Shown here: piece by piece, positions 13,681-20,023 of the stretch
How positions within the stretch are numbered: position 1 is the first letter of the stretch
Layout: every line of letters begins with the position of its first letter
Origin: a virus
IMG/VR virus record: IMGVR_UViG_3300009079_000076
Span: 1 to 31,071 of that record
Length of the DNA stretch: 31,071 bases
Strand: one strand, 5' to 3'
Position numbers and translations under genes: made by a program
Notes under the pieces: model-generated
Database searches by the model: none
What the model saw: the letters and a program-made list of their open reading frames with translations, nothing else
What the model was told of the DNA's origin: nothing

Positions 13681-14148
13681 TTATTCAATAGTCATATCCG
13701 AGAAAGAAAATACCACATCTGCAGTTATATAGGAGACTTCAGTAGCACCTGCATCAAACTCAAGTCCGCCAATAGAAGTTGGTATTGCGTTCTTGAAAGT
13801 GAATGTTCTATTCTCATTATTGTGGCTCGTCATAACCATTAATGTTATATCGCTAAACTGATCACCTAGAAGAGACTGGTCCATCACTGAAGCATTAATC
13901 CAATCAAAGATTTCTTTGTAGGATTTCATATCTTCGTCGACTATTAGTTTAACTGATAAATCTTCAAAAGTCAACTTATCTCCGTAGATATTCATATTCC
14001 TTTGAGACAAGTTTGCCGTTGTAACCCCAGAAGATACTGCTGGGACTGATACGCCAGTAGCAAAAAACTCTAGGTTCGGAAACTTCTGCAGAACCAATTT
14101 GAATGATACTGGAGATAAAGAATTGATATTTTCGGGGATAGCTGCCAT
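13681..14148 (-). CDS. tail-tube-like virion protein (gp19 paralogue)
   Basis: This encodes 155 residues. It shares a pattern with the true tube protein at 19498..20022: an N-terminal hairpin with a Phe-Pro (here LQKFPNLEFF), a following VPAVSS strand (there AAQLPAS), LTFEDLSVKLIVDEDMKSY then IFDWINA (there RTFEPWTITVINDTNF then MESWMNA), and a C-terminal TFTFKNAIPTSIGGLEFD then VVFSFSDM (there TYNFRGCFPTNVSAIDVS then CEFQVQYWE). I infer a duplicated tube-fold protein, perhaps a tube end-cap or tube-baseplate junction. By gene position it corresponds to the slot often called gp3 in cyanophages, so a tail terminator is the alternative. It has its own late promoter. Confidence 0.75.
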   Translation of the reverse strand: MAAIPENINSLSPVSFKLVLQKFPNLEFFATGVSVPAVSSGVTTANLSQRNMNIYGDKLTFEDLSVKLIVDEDMKSYKEIFDWINASVMDQSLLGDQFSDITLMVMTSHNNENRTFTFKNAIPTSIGGLEFDAGATEVSYITADVVFSFSDMTIE

Positions 14149-14176
14149 TGTAATATACCTTTACTTATTGTAACTC

Positions 14177-14184
14177 TATTTATA
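14177..14184 (-). promoter_or_regulatory. T4-type late promoter
   Basis: A perfect TATAAATA on the minus strand, in the gap 14149..14239 between the major capsid gene and the tail-tube-like gene, 28 bases before the latter's ATG. It lies just past the capsid terminator, so transcription is stopped and re-started here. Confidence 0.85.
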
Positions 14185-14188
14185 AGGC

Positions 14189-14215
14189 AAAAAAAGAGGG
14201 AGCCGAAGCTCCCTC
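14189..14215 (-). terminator. rho-independent terminator after the major capsid gene
   Basis: On the minus strand, an 8-base-pair GC-rich stem GAGGGAGC/GCTCCCTC (196-203 with 208-215 of the 14,000 block) closes a TTCG tetraloop and is followed directly by seven T residues. This is a strong intrinsic terminator 24 bases after the capsid stop codon. Confidence 0.95.
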
Positions 14216-14239
14216 AAAACTAACAATATTTCGTTATGT

Positions 14240-15637
14240 TTATTCTCCAGCAGCACCAATAACGTTTGACACACCGAAGATACGGAAGTAACCATTCGAA
14301 CGGTTAGTACCAACAGTACCAACACCAGAGTCATTTTGGCCAGTAACGAATGGGTTAGCAACCATGCCATAACGAGTCTTAAAGCCGATTTTCGGTTGGA
14401 AAGTATTCTCGCCAACTGCTTTAACCATAGTTAATGGTACATATGGGCAGTAGAATAGACCTGCGTCATATGGGTTAGAACCACGATAGCCAACAGTTAC
14501 ATAGTTAACAGTTGCATATGGATCGATGTATACTTTCATACGACCGTTAAGTACACCAGCAAAAGTATTACCAGTATCGTCTACTTGTAGGTTAGTAGAA
14601 AGAGCAGGCGTATAGTCTAAAAGACCAGAAGCAGCAAGAGCAGAAGCAACATCTGATGAACAGATGATGAAGTTACCTTTACCACGACGAGTGTCTTTAG
14701 CGATAGCATTAGCTTCAATTTCGATCTTCATGATCAAAGACTTATACTTCTCTACAGACCAACGACCATCAGTAGCGTCTAGGTCGAAGTGACCATTAGT
14801 AACAGCACCAGCAGCTCCACCAGTTGCAGTACCAGCCTGTTTAGTAGCTAGTTTTGCTTTAATGTTGATAGTACGGATAACTTCACGGTTCACTTCAGCT
14901 AGGATCTCAGCAGAAAGAATGTTAGCCAACTCAGTCTCAGCGTCTAGACCGTGTACAGCTTTAAGGTCTTGAGCCAATTCCATAGTGTACTCAGCTTTCA
15001 ACTGACGGCTAGTAGCAGTTACAGAAGTACGATCAATTGAGAACGCCATTTCACCAAAGGTAGAACCTTCACCAGCAGCAGTTGTCATACCAGTACCAAT
15101 GCCAAAAGCAGCATCTAGATCGATATTGCCGTCAACAGCATCAAGAACATCGTCATCGTCACTATCAACCTGTAGATTGTCGTTACCGAAAGCAGGATCT
15201 AGGCTTGAAGAGTTACCATCGTGAGCTCGGGCGGTGCCAAGGTTAGTACCAGTACCAGTACCAGAGAAGTCTGTTTTAGCTTCGTCGAATAGAGCTTCAG
15301 AGCGAGAAGCGTCGCCAGCAACATATTCTGATTTCATTGCAAAGATAAGACCAGTAGGACCAGACATAGGCTGAACACCAGCAATATCATAAGCAATTAG
15401 GTTAGGCATAGCACGACGTACTAGCGAGATTAATACTGGATCAAAATTATCTACTTGACCAGCTACGTTTGACTCAGTCATAAAGCCTTGTTGAGCTTTT
15501 TGCTCTTGTAATGCTTTCTCAGTGTTCTCAAGTAGAGCAGCAGTTACAGCTTTACGATAGTTATCTTTGATTGGTGCAGCAGCTTCTGCGTCCAATACTG
15601 GAGACCATTTCTCCGTTAATTTTTCAGATCCGAACAT
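14240..15637 (-). CDS. 23: major capsid protein gp23
   Basis: This 465-residue protein (T4 gp23: 521) builds the hexamers of the head. Recognisable parts are the N-terminal helical region (LTEKWSPVLDAEAAAPIKDN), NVAGQVDNFDPVLISLVRRAMPN, the QPMSGPTGLIFAMKSEY segment, the TMELAQDLKAVHGLDAETEL helix, and the C-terminal FQPKIGFKTRYGMVANPF. T4-like heads are matured by gp21 cutting after Glu; FMTE55 followed by SNVAG is the likely site here, removing about 55 residues. It has an ideal AAGGAG site and is followed by a strong terminator, as expected for the most abundant product. It follows scaffold gene 22 by 18 bases. Confidence 0.97.
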   Translation of the reverse strand: MFGSEKLTEKWSPVLDAEAAAPIKDNYRKAVTAALLENTEKALQEQKAQQGFMTESNVAGQVDNFDPVLISLVRRAMPNLIAYDIAGVQPMSGPTGLIFAMKSEYVAGDASRSEALFDEAKTDFSGTGTGTNLGTARAHDGNSSSLDPAFGNDNLQVDSDDDDVLDAVDGNIDLDAAFGIGTGMTTAAGEGSTFGEMAFSIDRTSVTATSRQLKAEYTMELAQDLKAVHGLDAETELANILSAEILAEVNREVIRTINIKAKLATKQAGTATGGAAGAVTNGHFDLDATDGRWSVEKYKSLIMKIEIEANAIAKDTRRGKGNFIICSSDVASALAASGLLDYTPALSTNLQVDDTGNTFAGVLNGRMKVYIDPYATVNYVTVGYRGSNPYDAGLFYCPYVPLTMVKAVGENTFQPKIGFKTRYGMVANPFVTGQNDSGVGTVGTNRSNGYFRIFGVSNVIGAAGE

Positions 15638-15655
15638 TTTATGTTCTCCTTAAAT

Positions 15656-16795
15656 TTAAATTGTTTTTGAAAGTGCGTTCAAGTAGGCTTGCATAGCAGG
15701 CGAACTTGTTTTTTGTTCAGAAGATTCTTGAACTTCTTCTTTGGTGTCAGTGCCAGTAGCTTTAAAGTAAGATTCTTTAAGAGTAGCAACTTTAGCTACA
15801 AAAGATTCTTGACTTTCGTACTCTACGCCTTCAGCCAAAGTGCGAAGTTTTTCCACTTCAGTTTCTGCCATTCCAACAGTCGCTTCACGAATGATTTCTT
15901 CACGACGGAAATCGGAAACTTTCTCAGCTAGATCGATATTGTCACCAACAGTTTTGTTAAGTTGCTCTTCGAGTTCCTCAACTTTACCAGCTAGTTCGTC
16001 TACCATATCTACCTTAGACTCAGGTACTTCAATGTAGTTTTCTACAAACAGTGATTGTAATGAATCAATAAAGTTTTCAGCAATCTCGGTACGAAGACCG
16101 TTAGTAACCGCAACTTCATTGGTTTCCATCCACTGCTCAACAACATAATTGAGGTATCCGTCAACTTTCTCTACAATCTCGCCACGAGCTGATTCACTTT
16201 CTTCAGCAAGTTTTTCGGCATAAGATTCTTCGAGACGTTGTACTTCCGCAGTAACTTTAGTTTTAACAGCAGCTTCGAAGATAACAGCAGCTTTGTCTTT
16301 AAAGCCTTCAGCTAATGCTTCTTCACCGTCAACCAATGCATCTAGGTCTTCGGAGAAATCAACATTAAGTTCCAACTCTGCAGATTCAGCAACTTCTTCG
16401 ACAGCTTCTTCAGATTCTTCAGCAATTACCTTATTATAGGCAGTTGTCAAGTCGTCTTTGCTCATCTCAGACATTTTTTCGTAAATGGCTTTAATCATAC
16501 CAGCTTTAGTGCTAGGCATGTCTACATCTTCTTTAGCCATTTTCTTTTTCTTACTGGATTCAGACTTCTCTTCGTCGCCTTCATCTTCGTCTTCGTCTTC
16601 GACTTCGCTTTCTTCGTCATCTACTTCGACTTCAGCTTCGTCGTCAGATTCTTCATCTGTCTTCTTAGCTTCTTTCTTAGCAGACGCTTCAACTAGCTCC
16701 TCGTCAACTTCAACGTCTTCAACTAAACCTTCTAGTTGTTCCTCAGTAATGTCTTCGATAAGATCAACTTCTTGATCTACGATTTGATCAGACAT
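15656..16795 (-). CDS. 22: prohead core scaffolding protein gp22
   Basis: This 379-residue protein (T4 gp22: 269) is the main inner scaffold on which the head shell assembles before gp21 digests it. It is extremely acidic: residues 1-85 are Asp/Glu/Ser tracts broken by a lysine cluster (SSKKKKMAKED). Residues 150-330 are helical with coiled-coil periodicity (AEKLAEESESARGEIVEKVD, LAGKVEELEEQLNKTVGDN). The C-terminal AMQAYLNALSKTI resembles the ends of marine-phage gp22. The extra length compared with T4 is due to the acidic N-terminal extension. Position between 21 and 23 supports the call. An AAGGAGTG site precedes the ATG. Confidence 0.9.
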   Translation of the reverse strand: MSDQIVDQEVDLIEDITEEQLEGLVEDVEVDEELVEASAKKEAKKTDEESDDEAEVEVDDEESEVEDEDEDEGDEEKSESSKKKKMAKEDVDMPSTKAGMIKAIYEKMSEMSKDDLTTAYNKVIAEESEEAVEEVAESAELELNVDFSEDLDALVDGEEALAEGFKDKAAVIFEAAVKTKVTAEVQRLEESYAEKLAEESESARGEIVEKVDGYLNYVVEQWMETNEVAVTNGLRTEIAENFIDSLQSLFVENYIEVPESKVDMVDELAGKVEELEEQLNKTVGDNIDLAEKVSDFRREEIIREATVGMAETEVEKLRTLAEGVEYESQESFVAKVATLKESYFKATGTDTKEEVQESSEQKTSSPAMQAYLNALSKTI

Positions 16796-16815
16796 ATTTC
16801 ACTCCTTACAAAGTG

Positions 16816-17460
16816 TTAAAGTTTCGAGAGGAAATCTTGCCACACACGAGTTTGGGCTTCAGCCAAATCCGCTTTAGATGCGCTCTTGATTTCAGTCTCA
16901 TACTTTTCAATTTCTTGAGCTTTTAGGATACCATTATCCCAAACCCAGTCTACTCCTTCCATGATGCCATTTACAAAGGCTTCAGGAGCAGAGGGGTCTT
17001 GCACGATATCTACGGTAGAAAGGACAAAATCCTCTTTAACGTACATTGCGCCCTTACGACGCTCAAGACTTCCCATACCACGACTTGAAACGCCTAACTG
17101 ACATCCACCTTCAACCAAACCTTTTACGATTTGACCCATAGGAGTATTCAGTATCAACGCCTTTCCTACCACATTACTTCCTTCCATGCGGAGTTCGGTA
17201 ATACGATGCGAAACTTTGTCAAGGTTTACAGTTGGACCATCTGGATGGTTCAATTCACCAACTGCTCTACCTTTTGAAACTTGCTCACTAACATACTTCT
17301 CTACGGCAGGTTTTAACACCCTTGATTCGTAGATACGACCATTGCGGTTTTTTTGATCAGCCTGCATAAACACGCCTTCAATATAAACCTCTTTCTCACC
17401 TTTAGCGTTTGCTTCGGTGATATATTCTAGTTTCTCTGTATGTTCTGTGATTAGCTTCAT
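16816..17460 (-). CDS. 21: prohead maturation protease gp21
   Basis: This 214-residue protein (T4 gp21: 212) is a serine protease of the herpesvirus-assemblin-like fold that processes the capsid and core proteins. The catalytic His is in GELNHPDGP (His72) and the Ser in LGVSSRGMGS (125-126); KNRNGRIYE and VSTVDIVQDPSAPEAFV are further hallmarks. It begins five bases after the stop of the preceding small core gene, with a weak GGAC binding site, so translation is probably coupled. The C-terminus (residues 180-214) is a helical tail likely removed by self-cleavage. Confidence 0.95.
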   Translation of the reverse strand: MKLITEHTEKLEYITEANAKGEKEVYIEGVFMQADQKNRNGRIYESRVLKPAVEKYVSEQVSKGRAVGELNHPDGPTVNLDKVSHRITELRMEGSNVVGKALILNTPMGQIVKGLVEGGCQLGVSSRGMGSLERRKGAMYVKEDFVLSTVDIVQDPSAPEAFVNGIMEGVDWVWDNGILKAQEIEKYETEIKSASKADLAEAQTRVWQDFLSKL

Positions 17461-17462
17461 AT

Positions 17463-17702
17463 CTATTTGTCCATTAACTTGGCGAAATCGTTTGCAGCTT
17501 TCATTGCATCTTTCTCGCTTCTAAACTTATCAAGTTCGGTGTCGTTAATATAGACAACAAACTTGGAACCTTTTTTAGCTAGGATAGCAGGAGACTTAGA
17601 TTTACCAACCGTGAACTCTTTTACTTTTTTCTCGCCAGCTGGAAGTTTAAACTTCTTCGCTTCCGACAGGTTCGTTCTCAGCTGTTTGAACGTTAAGCTC
17701 AT
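17463..17702 (-). CDS. small prohead core-region protein in the gp68 position
   Basis: This encodes 79 residues from the ATG at 17700..17702, six bases after GGAG. A second ATG two codons earlier directly abuts the GGAG and is less likely. The product is basic and small: a helical start (SLTFKQLRTNLSEAKKFKLP), then Lys-rich strands (KKVKEFTVGKSKSPAIL, SKFVVYIND) and a helical end. Between the genes for portal/67 and protease 21, T4 has gp67 and gp68 (core proteins), so a core role is inferred from position. At 79 residues it is shorter than T4 gp68 (141) and sequence similarity is not evident. It overlaps the preceding gene by 56 bases in another frame. Confidence 0.68.
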   Translation of the reverse strand: MSLTFKQLRTNLSEAKKFKLPAGEKKVKEFTVGKSKSPAILAKKGSKFVVYINDTELDKFRSEKDAMKAANDFAKLMDK

Positions 17703-17883
17703 TTGCATCTCCTATTTCTGTTTGGGGTTGCTCTTGCGCAGTATATAAACTCTGAGCAACTTCTACTCTTCTGACATCTAATGCGTCAGACACTTTATCC
17801 GCCATAATCGAGTCAAAAGTTTTGCTCGCTACAGACATGTCTTCGCCTTTTAATGCGTCTATTAAAGAATTAATATCAGACAT
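17647..17883 (-). CDS. 67: prohead core protein gp67-like
   Basis: This encodes 78 residues (T4 gp67: 80). Residues 1-46 are helical and resemble the T4 gp67 N-terminus in pattern (IDALKGEDMSVASKTFDSIM compared with a short 'IKSNDLVAARKLF' type helix, then VRRVEVAQSL). The remainder is acidic and Gln/Glu/Pro-rich. Gene 67 products are small acidic components of the head core, degraded to internal peptides. The position right after portal gene 20 is as in T4. It starts 20 bases after a late promoter box with a GAGGTGA binding site. Its last 56 bases are shared with the next gene. Confidence 0.75.
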   Translation of the reverse strand: MSDINSLIDALKGEDMSVASKTFDSIMADKVSDALDVRRVEVAQSLYTAQEQPQTEIGDANELNVQTAENEPVGSEEV

Positions 17884-17902
17884 TATTCACCTCATTTGCT
17901 AT

Positions 17903-17910
17903 TATTTATA
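17903..17910 (-). promoter_or_regulatory. T4-type late promoter
   Basis: A TATAAATA on the minus strand in the 40-base gap between the portal stop and the gp67-like ATG. It would supply extra message for 67, 68-position gene, 21, 22 and 23, giving capsid proteins in excess over portal. Confidence 0.82.
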
Positions 17911-17923
17911 ATAAAAAGAATCT

Positions 17924-19408
17924 TTAAATCTCGTCTTCTTCGCCATATTTATCTTTTTCATCTTCGATTTGTTTATCGATGTCTTCGATATTTTCGTCGT
18001 TCTGCTTCAAGATATTCTTACGAACCCAATCTACAGAATAGTATTTACCTACAAACTCATCAAGTTCCCTTAATGTGTTTACACGCTCACGTAAAATCTC
18101 AGCTTCTTTCAGTTCCGCAAAGTAAGTGTCGCTTATGAAGTCAACAACTATCTCTTCTTTCATCCACTCCCAGTCTTCACGAGTAACAATACCCTTTAGT
18201 ATAAGTTGTACTTTAAGAGCCTGCATGAATACATCGGAGAAACGTCGACGAATCTTGTCGATAAACCGTTGGAATTTAACTTCGTCTCTGGTAATCTCTG
18301 ATGTTCTACCTAATGAGAATTGAGCTTCTTGCTCTAGACGGCTAATTGGAACATTTAGTGCACGATATGTTTTCTTCTGGAAGTATAGAATATCATCTAT
18401 CTGTCCAAGGTTCTCTCCTCCAGGAAGCGTAGTAATCTCTGTTCCACGACCACCCTCACGACGAGGCAACCAAAAATCTTCAAGCATAGACATATGCTTT
18501 CTATCATCTCTAATCTCACCAGTCTGAGCATCGTAAACCATTTTGTTACGATAGTTGCTCATGATAGATCTGAGATACTCTTCAGCTTTACCTTTTGGCA
18601 AATTACCAACGTCGATATAGAATACTCGACGTTCTGGCGCACGTGATAAACGGTAGATAACTAGAGCATCTTCCATCATGCGTAATTGGTTAGCTGGCTT
18701 GATAGCTTTATCTAGATAACCAAGAACCATATCTCGTTTAGCGGATAATAAACCAGAAGGGACAAAGATAATAGAATCCTTTGCTATCTTAAGACCTTGA
18801 CCGCTCTTAGACATATTTCCGTCTTGATATAAGAAGTATTCTTCTATACCAGTAACGATTTTAGCGCCAGTCTTTTCATCTTTTTCTTCTATGACTTCTT
18901 TGATCTTTCTTATCTTGGTAGGATCGATCGGGCGTAGTTCTAAAATACCACGCTTTGGAGATTTTTCGTCAATGATTATATGATAGAATAATCTACCATC
19001 AATATACCATCTTCTGAATATGTCATTACCAGATGAAGAGAAACTCATTTTAGCTACAAGTTTCTCGAATTCATCTCTTATTATTTTCTTAATTCTGTCT
19101 GGTTGCTCTAAACCATTAAGGTTAATATCAACTGGAGCACCATCTTCGACAGAGACAATCGACTCATTAATAATATCTTCAATAGCAGCATCTACTTCTG
19201 GGATCTGAGATATTTCACGATATTTTGAAATGAGGTCACCTTCATTCTTGGCGTTACCGCCAGACATGTCTAGGTATTGACCATAATGACCGCCAGCTTT
19301 AATTACACCAGAGCCATCGTCTTCCATAGGTGCGACAAATGAACGCTTCTTAGCTTCCTCTTTATCCTCACCCTTTCGTTTTATTTCAAATCCAAATAAA
19401 TCAGCCAT
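17924..19408 (-). CDS. 20: portal vertex protein gp20
   Basis: This 494-residue protein (T4 gp20: 524) forms the dodecameric ring through which DNA enters the head. Family features are YREISQIPEVDAAIEDIINE (about 64-83), FRRWYIDGRLFYHIIID (about 131-147), LRPIDPTKIRKI, IVFVPSGLLSAKRDMVLGYLDKAIKPANQLRMMEDALVIYRLSRAPERRVFYIDVGNLPK, and the DFWLPRREGGRGTEITTLPGG segment, all strongly conserved in T4-like portals (regions quoted in parts). The acidic, charged C-terminus (EDIDKQIEDEKDKYGEEDEI) is common. GGGA eight bases before the ATG is the binding site. Confidence 0.97.
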   Translation of the reverse strand: MADLFGFEIKRKGEDKEEAKKRSFVAPMEDDGSGVIKAGGHYGQYLDMSGGNAKNEGDLISKYREISQIPEVDAAIEDIINESIVSVEDGAPVDINLNGLEQPDRIKKIIRDEFEKLVAKMSFSSSGNDIFRRWYIDGRLFYHIIIDEKSPKRGILELRPIDPTKIRKIKEVIEEKDEKTGAKIVTGIEEYFLYQDGNMSKSGQGLKIAKDSIIFVPSGLLSAKRDMVLGYLDKAIKPANQLRMMEDALVIYRLSRAPERRVFYIDVGNLPKGKAEEYLRSIMSNYRNKMVYDAQTGEIRDDRKHMSMLEDFWLPRREGGRGTEITTLPGGENLGQIDDILYFQKKTYRALNVPISRLEQEAQFSLGRTSEITRDEVKFQRFIDKIRRRFSDVFMQALKVQLILKGIVTREDWEWMKEEIVVDFISDTYFAELKEAEILRERVNTLRELDEFVGKYYSVDWVRKNILKQNDENIEDIDKQIEDEKDKYGEEDEI

Positions 19409-19445
19409 TTATATTTCCCACAATTATTCACTAATATTGAAGATA

Positions 19446-19471
19446 TTACTTGGGGGCGAACCCCCAAGTAA
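19446..19471 (-). terminator. strong hairpin between tail tube and portal genes
   Basis: A perfect 11-base-pair stem (TTACTTGGGGG pairing with CCCCCAAGTAA) closes a four-base loop reading TTCG on the minus strand. It follows the tail tube gene by 27 bases within the 89-base gap. No T-run follows it, so it may be a weak terminator or a 3' end stabiliser protecting tube and sheath message rather than a full intrinsic terminator. Nothing else is evident in the gap. Confidence 0.7.
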
Positions 19472-19497
19472 CATTGCCTACTTTTATTTAGCCACCA

Positions 19498-20022
19498 TTA
19501 GCTAGTTGTGTTTGCTTCCCAGTATTGAACCTGGAATTCACAAGTGAACTCTTCGATGGTGTTTTCAGTTTCGTATGAAACGTCAATTGCTGATACGTTA
19601 GTTGGGAAACAACCACGGAAGTTATAAGTCTTTAATGAGTTTCCGTTTTTGTCCAACTGTTCAACTTTCAGGTCAGCTTGATAATCAGCTGGGTTATTTC
19701 TACCAGCGTTAGTCTTGTGACCGTTGATTGCGTTCATCCATGATTCCATGGAGTTACGAACAGCGAAGTTAGTATCATTGATAACAGTAATTGTCCAAGG
19801 TTCGAAAGTACGATCACCTGCAACTTGCAGCTGACGACCACGGAATGGAACAGTTACTGGGGCGATGATAGAAGCTGGTAATTGAGCAGCTTTAATCATG
19901 AATGACGAAAGTTCTACGTCACCCTGTACGCCTGATGGGAAATTTACAGTAGCTTTAAAGAGATTAGTTCTTGCTCCGCCACCAACTAGTTTAGCTTTGA
20001 ATGAATCTACACCGAGTGTCAT
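19498..20022 (-). CDS. 19: tail tube protein gp19
   Basis: This 174-residue protein (T4 gp19: 163) polymerises into the hollow inner tube of the contractile tail. Typical features are RTNLFKATVNFPSG, IKAAQLPAS, VPFRGRQLQVAGDRTFEPWTITVINDTNF, SMESWMNAINGH, and the C-terminal TYNFRGCFPTNVSAIDVSYE then FTCEFQVQYWEA (quoted in parts). The ATG follows the sheath stop as TAATATG, and its perfect AGGAGG binding site lies inside the end of the sheath gene, so the sheath-tube pair is tightly coupled. A related but shorter paralogue is at 13681..14148. Confidence 0.95.
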   Translation of the reverse strand: MTLGVDSFKAKLVGGGARTNLFKATVNFPSGVQGDVELSSFMIKAAQLPASIIAPVTVPFRGRQLQVAGDRTFEPWTITVINDTNFAVRNSMESWMNAINGHKTNAGRNNPADYQADLKVEQLDKNGNSLKTYNFRGCFPTNVSAIDVSYETENTIEEFTCEFQVQYWEANTTS

Positions 20023-20023
20023 A

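Noticed and set aside
16485-16775. Ser-rich plus-strand ORF opposite the scaffold gene
   Set aside because: Long serine runs are the antisense reading of the Asp/Glu codons of gp22; no ribosome site.
19409-19422. ATATAAATG as a late promoter at the portal start
   Set aside because: The last base differs from TATAAATA and the ATG is the portal start codon, leaving no room for a leader.
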